Positions 35,750-43,732 of a DNA stretch of 49,024 nucleotides are shown piece by piece (the stretch's first letter is position 1; each line of letters starts with the position of its first letter). The notes under the pieces were generated by a model. The model was not told the DNA's origin. It did not search any database and worked only from the letters and a program-made list of their open reading frames with translations. The stretch lies in IMG/VR virus record IMGVR_UViG_3300021142_001129, positions 1 to 49,024 of that record. One strand, 5' to 3'. Both the position numbers and the translations under genes were made by a program. The stretch is from a virus.

Positions 35750-36253
35750 ATGAAGATTAAAGAATTATTAGAAGGCAGACACGGGTATGATGACAGTGGT
35801 ATGAGTCTTGCTCCTGGCCACGATGAAGGCGAAGATAGTTGGGAGTACAGTGCGGCACACGATAGAATAGGTGCGGGGGATCCTCGTAGACATCGTCAAC
35901 ATAGACGCGGTTTTATGCATGTCGATATTCCGCATGATGTGTACATCGACGGTCGTAAATGGAAAACATTTGGATCAATGGAACATGCCAGTGCAGTTGC
36001 TAGAAAACTAGAAGCTAAAGGTAAGAAAGTAGATATTGTTCGAACACCAAAAAGTGTGGAAGAATCAGCAACAGAAGGTGCTACAAGTTCAGCAAGTGTC
36101 GCTAGTGTAGCAAATCCTAATCAAGCCTACAGTAAAAAACCAGTAAAAAGCGTTAACGCACTAGATCAAAACAGTGTAAGTTTGTTTGGCGCACCTATAG
36201 AAACTATGAAAAACAAGCCTTCAAAAAAGGCCGCTATCATCAAAAGACGATAA
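35750..36253 (+). CDS. possible internal virion protein, 167 aa
   Basis: Begins MKIKELLEGR, matching the capsid-targeting-like pattern with an L-x-E site. The middle part (HVDIPHDVYIDGRKWKTFGS, then AVARKLEAKGKKVDIV) looks like a small alpha/beta domain that reads as a generic peptide or nucleic-acid binding module. The C-terminus is basic (KKAAIIKRR). It overlaps neither neighbour but lies one base after the previous stop. Function unknown. Confidence 0.55.
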   Translation: MKIKELLEGRHGYDDSGMSLAPGHDEGEDSWEYSAAHDRIGAGDPRRHRQHRRGFMHVDIPHDVYIDGRKWKTFGSMEHASAVARKLEAKGKKVDIVRTPKSVEESATEGATSSASVASVANPNQAYSKKPVKSVNALDQNSVSLFGAPIETMKNKPSKKAAIIKRR

Positions 36254-36256
36254 ATA
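36249..36256 (+). promoter_or_regulatory. late-promoter-like GATAAATA
   Basis: GATAAATA overlaps the stop of the gene before and lies 24 bases upstream of the start at 36281, which has a good GGAG ribosome binding site. Likely a late start for the next three genes. Confidence 0.45.
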
Positions 36257-36280
36257 TATTAAGATAACGGAGTTATAAAC

Positions 36281-38140
36281 ATGCCAGCAGAATTAGATCA
36301 ATTAAGCCCAGAAATGGGAGACCAAATGAATTCACCAGATCACGTGATCGGTACACACGGTGACGAAGTAGATCGTGAAGGTGAAATGGCTAAGATCGAC
36401 TTAGAAAAAGCCGCTTCATATGCACACAAACTAAGCCAAGAGCTACAAGATAATACTCAACTAGAAGCCTGGGTACAGAAGAAAATAAGCGTTGCCGCTG
36501 AAAATCTTGCTAGTGTATACCATTATATGGCATATGAAATGAAAATTAACGAAATGGCCAAGACCCTGAAGCAAGCTGGCGTGATCACTGAAGGTAAAAA
36601 TCTTGACGTAGTTCGTAAATTAATCGAAGCTAAAGAAAAAATTAAAGATCTTAAGAAAGCTCAAGCTGAAAAGATCAAGGCTAAGAAAGAACAAAAGATG
36701 GACGAGTCTTTCATGGAGCCATGCGGACACTGCGGTGGCGCTGGTCATGTAGAAAAGAAGATTCCTGAAGAAGTTAAAGGTAAAGTTGAAAAATACAATA
36801 AGTTAACTAAGGCTATGAAAGCCGCTCACAAGCGTTTAGATAAAAATCATAACGGTATTCCAGATGATCAAGAAATGGAAGAAAACTTTGACGGTGAGCG
36901 TGGCGGAGATCAAGATACTCCAAGCAAGTTTAATGTACAAAAAACTGGCCCTAACAGCACACGATATACTCGTAAGTCTAAGACATTTAGCGATGAGCAT
37001 GATGGCGGCGATGGCAAGAAGAGTCATGCTAAATCAAAATCGGCTGCTGAAAAGAAAGCCGAAGCTCCACACCAAAAGAAATCTAAAACAGGTACTTGGG
37101 GAATGGAGAACGGTGAGAAGTTTGATAATCGTAAGAAAGAAGAATCATTTGCCGAAGGTGCAAAACCAGATTTTTTAGATCTAGATAAAGACGGCAACAA
37201 GAAAGAATCAATGAAGAAAGCTGCCGCTGATAAAAAGAAAGGCGCAAAAAAAGTTGATGAAGCTAAAATGACTCCAGCTCAACTAGCGCATCATCACGCT
37301 ACTGAATACGCTAAACATCACAAGACAGGTAATTTAGAACTTGCAAGTCATCACAAAGATGAGTGTGAAGCATGCGGTGGCACTATCAAACACGGTGCAA
37401 TGGGTGAGTGCTATCATAGCCATCCACACATCAACAACGGTACTATGTATGAGTGCCCAGGTAACATGGCCACTACAATAGCAGAAGCTAAACCAAGCGC
37501 AGGTCAAAGAAGTCAAGACTCTGCTATAAAAGTAGCTCAGATTGGCAAAAGCAAAAGCCCTGGTGCAAACTTAAAACAAGGAGCAGAGGACGCTCTTGAA
37601 AAAGGCAATCATAAAAAGATTGATCAAATACATCAATATGCAACGACTACTACTCCTACAGGTAGAGCAAAGAAAGTTTCCGAAGCTAAACCTAGCGCAG
37701 GTCTAAGTGCCGCTAAGAAGTCTGCTACAGTTAAGAAAGCTAAAGCAGGCGGTGACATTGGTAAGCCAGGCAAGAGTTTTGACAAAGTAGCTAAGTCAGC
37801 AGGTGGTGGTGAGAAAGGTAAGAAGATTGCCGCAGCCGCTATGTGGAAGAACATTAAAGAAACTACTGCTTACATCGAAGAAAAGAAAGCTGTAGAAAAG
37901 AAAGCTGACAAAGACTACGATGGCGATGGCAAAATCGAATCTGGTAAAGATGAGTACATGGGTAGCAAAGACAAAGCTATCAAAGCCGCAATGGGCAAGA
38001 AAGAAACTGTTAAAGAGTCTACAGACTTTGCACGTATGCAAGAACAACTAGCACGTTTGAATCGTAGTGAAACACAAACTTTAAAAGAAAGTAGTGAAGC
38101 AGATCAAATTCGTGCATTAACTCAAAAGCTATTGGGATAA
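36281..38140 (+). CDS. lysine-rich metal-binding-like virion/core protein, 619 aa
   Basis: A very Lys/Ala/Glu-rich protein. Residues 30-130 form a helical domain (LEAWVQKKISVAAENLASVY). A CGHCGGAG zinc-knuckle-like motif lies near 148-155, and a Cys/His cluster (CEACGGTIKHGAMGECYHSH) near 365-385. Three EF-hand-like loops are seen: DKNHNGIPDDQE near 186, DLDKDGNKKES near 299 and DYDGDGKIESGKDE near 545. The phrase EAKPSAG is repeated (near 405 and 468). The basic, disordered character suits a prohead core or DNA-associated internal protein. The role is an inference; the metal motifs are plain in the sequence. Confidence 0.65.
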   Translation: MPAELDQLSPEMGDQMNSPDHVIGTHGDEVDREGEMAKIDLEKAASYAHKLSQELQDNTQLEAWVQKKISVAAENLASVYHYMAYEMKINEMAKTLKQAGVITEGKNLDVVRKLIEAKEKIKDLKKAQAEKIKAKKEQKMDESFMEPCGHCGGAGHVEKKIPEEVKGKVEKYNKLTKAMKAAHKRLDKNHNGIPDDQEMEENFDGERGGDQDTPSKFNVQKTGPNSTRYTRKSKTFSDEHDGGDGKKSHAKSKSAAEKKAEAPHQKKSKTGTWGMENGEKFDNRKKEESFAEGAKPDFLDLDKDGNKKESMKKAAADKKKGAKKVDEAKMTPAQLAHHHATEYAKHHKTGNLELASHHKDECEACGGTIKHGAMGECYHSHPHINNGTMYECPGNMATTIAEAKPSAGQRSQDSAIKVAQIGKSKSPGANLKQGAEDALEKGNHKKIDQIHQYATTTTPTGRAKKVSEAKPSAGLSAAKKSATVKKAKAGGDIGKPGKSFDKVAKSAGGGEKGKKIAAAAMWKNIKETTAYIEEKKAVEKKADKDYDGDGKIESGKDEYMGSKDKAIKAAMGKKETVKESTDFARMQEQLARLNRSETQTLKESSEADQIRALTQKLLG

Positions 38141-38144
38141 TACC

Positions 38145-38888
38145 ATGGATGTTAAGATAAACGGTCTTAATTTATCAGAAGCTATTTTAAAAGAAATGGC
38201 TCCTGAAGTTGAAGAAGGCGTTCTTGGAAAATTTGCTAAAGGTGCGATTCCATTTTTAGGCGGTGCTGCCGCAGGTGTTGCCGGTGGGGTTTATAGCAAA
38301 TTTCAAACAGAAAAGAATTTAGAATACAAGTTAAAACAAGATCCTAAATTTCAGGAAATTATGATAGCTCTAAAGCAACATAGCATCAATAGTCCAGAAG
38401 GCCAAGAAGCTTTTCATCAATTAAATAGCCTGCGAGTAGACTACGGTTTACCAATAATCACTGATCCTAAAGATGTATTGGTTTATCTAAATAAGATTAA
38501 TACTGCTACTTCAGAAGATTATGCAGAAGAAGGTCAAAGGGATCAACAAGATCCTACAGTACGAGATCTTAATCACTTGCTCACAATTGAAAAAGAACCT
38601 TGGAAACAAAATTTAACTAAATGGCGTATACAATATTACCTCGATGGTAAGAATGATGCAGAAAATCCAAGTGTGCCGTTAGACAGTCAGGGTCATCGTA
38701 AACCAGTAGTAGATTCAGAAACTTGGATTAAACAAAATCCAACTCTAATCAGTCGTGGCCTAGTTCCAAGTGACTGCTTACCACCAACAATGCATCAACC
38801 AGGTATGCTTGATCGTTTAAAAACTGGCCTAGGCATAAACGAAGACTTAGATCGTATTAAGACTTTAAAAAATCATCTACTAGGTTAA
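38145..38888 (+). CDS. hypothetical phage protein with a glycine-rich hydrophobic segment, 247 aa
   Basis: Not recognised. The N-terminus (INGLNLSEAILKEMAPEVEE) is amphipathic with an L-x-E site, and residues about 30-48 are a Gly/Ala-rich hydrophobic stretch (GAIPFLGGAAAGVAGGVY), possibly membrane-active. The remainder is soluble and charged. The junction TAATACCATGGA before the start is repeated before the next gene, and both this protein and the previous one end in LLG. These points suggest related genes in one late cluster. Confidence 0.55.
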   Translation: MDVKINGLNLSEAILKEMAPEVEEGVLGKFAKGAIPFLGGAAAGVAGGVYSKFQTEKNLEYKLKQDPKFQEIMIALKQHSINSPEGQEAFHQLNSLRVDYGLPIITDPKDVLVYLNKINTATSEDYAEEGQRDQQDPTVRDLNHLLTIEKEPWKQNLTKWRIQYYLDGKNDAENPSVPLDSQGHRKPVVDSETWIKQNPTLISRGLVPSDCLPPTMHQPGMLDRLKTGLGINEDLDRIKTLKNHLLG

Positions 38889-38892
38889 TACC

Positions 38893-39831
38893 ATGGACAT
38901 GAAGCGTATTCTACAAGCCATGGACAGCGCGGCTACTAAACCTGTAGAAGGTGTTTCTGATATGGCTAAATTTTTATCGGTCGTAGATAAAAATGCCAAT
39001 GTTCAAATATTACAAGAAGGTAATCCACATAAAGTATCATTGCCAGTGCAAATGGCCATGCAACATTATCAATCACCTCAAATCGATTCTACACCAATTG
39101 TTAAAAAGAAAACCAGTATTCTAAAAGGCTATTATCAATCAGTTGAAGAAGAACTTGCAGAAGAACAAACTAGTAAACAGCAATTAATAAATCAATATGC
39201 AAGCAAAATAGCTGAACGTGTATTAATGAAAGAATCAGCAGGCGCACAACAGGCAGCCATTGCTATTGCTAAGAAAAAATCCGGCAAATACGATAAAGAA
39301 GGCAAGCGTATTAAAGAAAGTACTGTAGATCAAAATGGTACTCAGCATCATGCAGGATTTAATCCTACAGGTGGCCCGGGCATGCAAAATTATGTAGTAG
39401 ACGAAACTCCGCTACATGACTTTGATAAAAATGATCCTATTAAAACAGGTGTTTCTCTCCCTGGACACAATCCTGGAACGATTGAATATCGTATTATGAG
39501 AGCCCGTAGTCAACTTAAAGATCTAGCCAGTCGTGCAGAAAGTAATGACCTACTTACATGGGAATCTATCGCTAAACATTTCCCAGAACTAGCAATGAAC
39601 ATGCGACTGATCGAACATGGTATACAAGAGTTGGCAGCCAAACGCAAGAAGGGCGGAAGAGGCACACATAATATTCCTAAAGAAATAGGTGAATCAAATC
39701 CTATTAAAGAAGCCAACGCTAAGAAAAAGAGTCTAAAAAATAGTAACCCATGTTGGACGGGTTACCATCCTGTAGGTACCAAAAAGAAGGGCGGACGTAC
39801 CGTTCCTAACTGCGTACCAAATAAAAAATAA
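38893..39831 (+). CDS. hypothetical phage protein with conserved Cys-containing C-terminus, 312 aa
   Basis: Function unknown. It has a helical N-terminal half with many Gln/Glu/Ala, a central segment (EYRIMRARSQLKDLASRAES, then HFPELAMNMRLIEHGIQELA) and a basic C-terminal signature, NPCWTGYHPVGTKKKGGR followed by VPNCVP. I recall this C-terminal pattern from T4-like marine phage proteins of unknown function. It ends the run of internal-protein-like genes; a hairpin and a new promoter follow. Confidence 0.6.
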   Translation: MDMKRILQAMDSAATKPVEGVSDMAKFLSVVDKNANVQILQEGNPHKVSLPVQMAMQHYQSPQIDSTPIVKKKTSILKGYYQSVEEELAEEQTSKQQLINQYASKIAERVLMKESAGAQQAAIAIAKKKSGKYDKEGKRIKESTVDQNGTQHHAGFNPTGGPGMQNYVVDETPLHDFDKNDPIKTGVSLPGHNPGTIEYRIMRARSQLKDLASRAESNDLLTWESIAKHFPELAMNMRLIEHGIQELAAKRKKGGRGTHNIPKEIGESNPIKEANAKKKSLKNSNPCWTGYHPVGTKKKGGRTVPNCVPNKK

Positions 39832-39834
39832 TTT

Positions 39835-39886
39835 GAGCAGATAAAAATTTTTATCTATTGCTCTCTGTTGATAATTAATATATAAT
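39835..39886 (+). promoter_or_regulatory. hairpin plus possible promoter before the DsbA-like gene
   Basis: GAGCA (39835-39839) pairs with TGCTC (39859-39863) around an A/T palindrome (GATAAA/TTTATC). TTGCTC at 39858-39863 and TATAAT at 39881-39886 are 17 bases apart, a plausible sigma70-type promoter with a weak -35. No T run follows the hairpin. Confidence 0.45.
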
Positions 39887-39906
39887 AGGCTATAAAGGAG
39901 ACTTAC

Positions 39907-40164
39907 ATGTCAGGTAGAAATTACGGAGCAGAAGAGAAGGCTAAATTGGAACGACTAATCAACGAAGGTTCCACAGTATTACGAGAAGTTGAAGATTTAC
40001 AAGAAGGCTTAAAAGAAACTGTTAAGGCAGTTGCAGAAGAACTACAAATCAAACCAAGCGTTATTAATAAAGCTATTAAGATCGCACACAAAGGCGATTG
40101 GGCGGCTTATAACGAAGATTGGGAAGAGATTGAAGCAATTTTAGATATTACTAAAAAAATCTAA
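39907..40164 (+). CDS. dsbA: DsbA-like double-stranded DNA-binding protein (late-transcription associated), 85 aa
   Basis: A small charged helical protein (LERLINEGSTVLREVEDLQE, then TVKAVAEELQIKPSVINKAI) matching the size and C-terminal pattern of T4-type DsbA, a dsDNA-binding protein reported to bind near late promoters. The AELQIKPSVINKAIKIAHKG segment looks like a helix-turn-helix. AAGGAG at 39895-39900 precedes the ATG. Position just before the DNA polymerase fits a DNA-binding role. Confidence 0.6.
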   Translation: MSGRNYGAEEKAKLERLINEGSTVLREVEDLQEGLKETVKAVAEELQIKPSVINKAIKIAHKGDWAAYNEDWEEIEAILDITKKI

Positions 40165-40173
40165 ATAAGTATA
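40161..40173 (+). promoter_or_regulatory. CTAAATAAGTATA motif (copy 2)
   Basis: Identical 13-base copy of the motif at 23595-23607, starting at the end of the DsbA-like gene and 75 bases before the DNA polymerase start. A promoter element is the simplest reading. Confidence 0.4.
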
Positions 40174-40215
40174 CACAAGAAAGGTCAGCTGGCCATAAAC
40201 AGCAAAGATGGTATT

Positions 40216-40241
40216 TGCAAGCCGTAAATTGCATGGAGAAG
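40216..40241 (+). promoter_or_regulatory. candidate gp43 translational operator hairpin and Shine-Dalgarno
   Basis: TGCAA (40216-40220), loop GCCGTAAA (8 nt), TTGCA (40229-40233), directly followed by TGGAGAAG (40234-40241), ten bases from the ATG. A 5-bp stem with an 8-nt loop abutting the ribosome binding site is the geometry of the T4 gene 43 operator, where the polymerase represses its own translation. A second, overlapping hairpin, GCAAA (40202-40206) with TTTGC (40214-40218), would exclude it. Confidence 0.45.
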
Positions 40242-40248
40242 AAAATTT

Positions 40249-42915
40249 ATGTCTTATGTAGACGCATGGTTTGACCGCGAAAACGATATCATCAAGATCG
40301 TTGAACGCAACAAGAAAGGCGAACGAGAATTTAGAGACATTCCGGTTCGACACACTTTCTATGTAAAAGATCCCCGAGGTAAACACACCTCAATCTATGG
40401 CGATCCCGTACAGCGGATCGTATGTAAAAATACTAAAGAACTTCGTAAAGAAATGGCCATTAACAGTGGCAAAACTATGTACGAAGCAGATATTAATCCA
40501 ATCTTTGTAACACTCAGCGAAAATTATCTTAATCAAGATGCTCCAAAACTAAACGTAGCATTTTTCGATATTGAGGTAGACTTTGATCCAGAGCGTGGCT
40601 ATGCTAGTCCAGACGATGCATTTATGCCCATTACTGCGATTGCTGTCTATCTACAATGGCTTGATACTATGGTATGCTTGGCTATTCCCCCTAAAAAACT
40701 TCCAATGGAGGAGGCTAAGGAAATGGTCAAAGATTTTCCTAATACATATTTGTTTGACAACGAAGCAGATTTGTTAGACATGTTCTTAGATTTGCTTAAA
40801 GATGCAGATATCATTAGTGGGTGGAATAGTGAAGGTTTCGATATTCCGTATACAACTAATCGTGTCATTAAAGTGTTATCAAAAGAAGACACAAGACGTT
40901 TTTGTTTGTTTGATCAATTTCCGAAACGTAGAGAATATGAAAAGTTTGGTCGCGATAGTGTAACCTATGATTATATTGGTCGTGTTCATTTAGACTATCT
41001 TGAACTGTATCGCAAGTACACGTATGAAGAACGCCACAGTTATAGACTTGATGCGATTGCAGAATATGAGTTAGGTAAGCGTAAAACACAATACGAAGGC
41101 ACACTTGATCAACTGTACAACAATGACTTTAAGACATTCGTTGAATACAACATTAATGACTGTAAACTGCTTGATGACCTAGACAAAAAATTAAAATTTA
41201 TCGATCTTGCCAATACACTGGCACATGAAAATACAGTTTTGCTACAAACCACTATGGGTGCTGTGGCAGTAACTGAACAAGCTATTATTAACGAAGCACA
41301 TCGTCGAAATATGATTGTACCTAATCGTACTAAGATGGATGAAAGAGAAGATACTAATGCGGCCGGTGCTTACGTTGCTTATCCTAAAGAAGGTCTTCAA
41401 GACTGGGTAGGATCATTAGATATTAACAGTCTTTATCCTAGTGCGATTAGAGCACTTAACATGGGTCCGGAAACTATTGTTGGGCAACTACGTCCTATTA
41501 TGACTGATGAATATATTGAAACTCAGCAGGCTAAAAATAAATCATTTGCCGCGGCTTGGGAAGGTATGTTTAGTACACTCGAGTATACTGCTGTTATGAA
41601 TCAAGAGATTGGCACTGACATTACTATTGATTGGGAAAACGGTGACACTGATGTATTAAGTGCCGCTGAAGTTTATAGACTTATATTTGAAAGTAATCAA
41701 CCTTGGATGCTCAGTGCCAATGGTACTATTTTTAGTCATGAAAACGAAGGTATTATTCCCGGACTACTTAAACGTTGGTATGCAGAACGTAAGGAGATGC
41801 AGGCCAAATTAAAGGAGGCTATAAATGCCGGTAACAAAATTGAAGAAGAGTATTGGGACAAGAGACAGTTGGTCAAAAAGATTAACCTCAATAGTCTATA
41901 TGGTGCTATTCTCAATAGCGGCTGCCGTTTCTTTGACAAACGCATTGGACAATCTACTACGCTAACTGGCAGACAAATTGCCAAACACATGGCTAGTAAA
42001 GTAAATGAAATCATCACCGGTGAATATAATCACGTAGGAAAGGCAGTTATATATGGTGACACTGATAGTTGTTATTTTAGTGCTTATCGCACTCTACAGA
42101 AGGACATTGAAGCCGGACGTATTCCCTGGACCAAAGAAACAGTCATTCAACTCTACGATCAAATAGGTGAAGAAGTCAATCAAACATTCCCACAATTTAT
42201 GTTAGATGCATTCCATGTGCCAAAGACTCGTGGAGAAGTTATCAAAGCAGGTCGTGAGATTGTTGGATCAAAGAGCTTGTTCATTACTAAAAAACGCTAT
42301 GCTGTTCTTTACTATGACAAAGAAGGCAAGCGTACAGACCTAGATGGTAAAGCAGGAAAAATCAAGGCCATGGGCTTGGATCTCAAACGCAGTGATACTC
42401 CTGAATTTATTCAAAACTTTTTAAGCGATGTTCTTGAAATGGTGTTGATGGGTAAACCCGAACAAGAAGTTTTAGATATGATTAGTGAATTCCGTATCAA
42501 ATTCAAAGCCCGTCCAGGTTGGGAAAAAGGATCACCTAAACGTGCTAATAACATTACAGAATACGAAGCCAAAGAAAAGAAACAGGGCAAGGCCAATATG
42601 CCAGGACATGTCCGTGCTAGTATCAACTGGAATACTCTTAAACGCATGTACAATGACAAATATTCAATGGCTATCACAGACGGTGCCAAAGTCATTGTAT
42701 GTAAACTTAAACCTAATCCGTTAGGATTTACTAGTGTAGCATATCCAGTAGACGAACTGAGGTTACCACAGTGGTTTAAAGATCTGCCATTTGATCATGC
42801 AGAAATGGAACAAACTATTATTGATAACAAATTAGATAACTTGATTGGTGTTCTAAAGTGGGATATTAATAGTACAGAAGAAAAAAATACATTTAACAGT
42901 TTATTCGAGTTTTAA
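40249..42915 (+). CDS. 43: family B replicative DNA polymerase (T4 gp43-like)
   Basis: At 888 aa the protein matches T4 gp43 in length and motif order. Exonuclease: FFDIEVDFD with D107/E109, ISGWNSEGFDIPY near 189, and YNINDCKLLDDL near 301. Polymerase: motif A SLDINSLYPS with D391, motif B KKINLNSLYGAI near 545-556, and motif C YGDTDS with D604/D606. All catalytic residues are present, so both proofreading and synthesis should work. The C-terminal peptide FNSLFEF is of the type that docks family B phage polymerases on the sliding clamp. Expression is probably autoregulated by the hairpin just upstream. It is followed one base later by the sugar dehydrogenase gene. Confidence 0.97.
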   Translation: MSYVDAWFDRENDIIKIVERNKKGEREFRDIPVRHTFYVKDPRGKHTSIYGDPVQRIVCKNTKELRKEMAINSGKTMYEADINPIFVTLSENYLNQDAPKLNVAFFDIEVDFDPERGYASPDDAFMPITAIAVYLQWLDTMVCLAIPPKKLPMEEAKEMVKDFPNTYLFDNEADLLDMFLDLLKDADIISGWNSEGFDIPYTTNRVIKVLSKEDTRRFCLFDQFPKRREYEKFGRDSVTYDYIGRVHLDYLELYRKYTYEERHSYRLDAIAEYELGKRKTQYEGTLDQLYNNDFKTFVEYNINDCKLLDDLDKKLKFIDLANTLAHENTVLLQTTMGAVAVTEQAIINEAHRRNMIVPNRTKMDEREDTNAAGAYVAYPKEGLQDWVGSLDINSLYPSAIRALNMGPETIVGQLRPIMTDEYIETQQAKNKSFAAAWEGMFSTLEYTAVMNQEIGTDITIDWENGDTDVLSAAEVYRLIFESNQPWMLSANGTIFSHENEGIIPGLLKRWYAERKEMQAKLKEAINAGNKIEEEYWDKRQLVKKINLNSLYGAILNSGCRFFDKRIGQSTTLTGRQIAKHMASKVNEIITGEYNHVGKAVIYGDTDSCYFSAYRTLQKDIEAGRIPWTKETVIQLYDQIGEEVNQTFPQFMLDAFHVPKTRGEVIKAGREIVGSKSLFITKKRYAVLYYDKEGKRTDLDGKAGKIKAMGLDLKRSDTPEFIQNFLSDVLEMVLMGKPEQEVLDMISEFRIKFKARPGWEKGSPKRANNITEYEAKEKKQGKANMPGHVRASINWNTLKRMYNDKYSMAITDGAKVIVCKLKPNPLGFTSVAYPVDELRLPQWFKDLPFDHAEMEQTIIDNKLDNLIGVLKWDINSTEEKNTFNSLFEF

Positions 42916-42916
42916 T

Positions 42917-43693
42917 ATGAAAATAATTGTAGCAGGTTACGGATTCGTTGGTAAAGCAGTTGCCAGTGCTATTGATCAAACTCATACAGTGTATGTTGTT
43001 GATCCAAAAATAAATCAGCAGACAGTAAAAGATTACACAGATGCCGACGGTGTAATCATTTGTGTTGGGACACCTAGCAATAATCTAGGAGACTGTGATG
43101 TTAGTCAAGTATATGCAGTAATGAATACTGTACCTGAGACTATGCCAGTACTGATCAAATGTACAGTACGTCCAGACTATTTGAATAAGATTGTAACAGC
43201 CTTCCCTAAACATGATATTGCCTATAGTCCAGAATTCTTACGTGCGGCAACAGCCAACGAAGACTTTGCCAATCAGGAATATATGATTTTAGGTAGAAGT
43301 AATTCTGAAAATATTTGGAGAGAATTATTCATAACTTCGCTTAAAAACCTAAATAAGATCGAACATTGTACACTAACAGAAGCAAGTATGGTCAAATATG
43401 CTACCAATTGTTTCCTAAGCGTCAAGGTAGCGTTCTTCAATCAGTTATATGATATGTGCCAAATGAATGGTGCTGATTATAATAAGGTTGTTGAACTGTT
43501 AAAACTGGACGAGCGTATTGGTGACAGCCATATGCAAGTTCCAGGACCCGATGGATCACGTGGCTTTGGCGGTGCTTGTTTCCCTAAGGATACTAATGCA
43601 TTTATACACTACGCGGATAGTTTACAAATTTCACATACATTAGTAGAATCGGCAGTAAAATATAATAAACGAGTTAGAAAAACATTGACATAG
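42917..43693 (+). CDS. short UDP-sugar dehydrogenase-like protein, 258 aa
   Basis: N-terminal NAD-binding GYGFVGKAVA (GxGxxG), VGTPSNN, SPEFLRA with E106, the central helical region TEASMVKYATNCFLSVKVAF and the catalytic-cysteine motif GFGGACFPKDTNAF with C221 are all present, as in UDP-glucose 6-dehydrogenase. Family members are about 390-450 aa; this one ends shortly after the second domain and lacks the C-terminal UDP-binding domain. It may oxidise another nucleotide sugar or work with a partner. It lies between polymerase and clamp; a link to surface or DNA sugar modification is only a guess. Confidence 0.8.
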   Translation: MKIIVAGYGFVGKAVASAIDQTHTVYVVDPKINQQTVKDYTDADGVIICVGTPSNNLGDCDVSQVYAVMNTVPETMPVLIKCTVRPDYLNKIVTAFPKHDIAYSPEFLRAATANEDFANQEYMILGRSNSENIWRELFITSLKNLNKIEHCTLTEASMVKYATNCFLSVKVAFFNQLYDMCQMNGADYNKVVELLKLDERIGDSHMQVPGPDGSRGFGGACFPKDTNAFIHYADSLQISHTLVESAVKYNKRVRKTLT

Positions 43694-43712
43694 TCGCAAA
43701 AACCTATATAAT
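43685..43712 (+). promoter_or_regulatory. sigma70-type promoter TTGACA-16-TATAAT
   Basis: TTGACA at 43685-43690, overlapping the end of the dehydrogenase gene, and TATAAT at 43707-43712 with a 16-base spacer. It would start just before the GGAG of the clamp gene and drive the clamp-to-glycosyltransferase operon. Confidence 0.8.
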
Positions 43713-43732
43713 AACAAAACATGGAGAATCAT

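Noticed and set aside
39839-39856. Palindrome AGATAAAAATTTTTATCT as a replication origin or operator
   Set aside because: It is an A/T-only palindrome within a weak hairpin next to a promoter; no iterons or protein-binding repeats support an origin.
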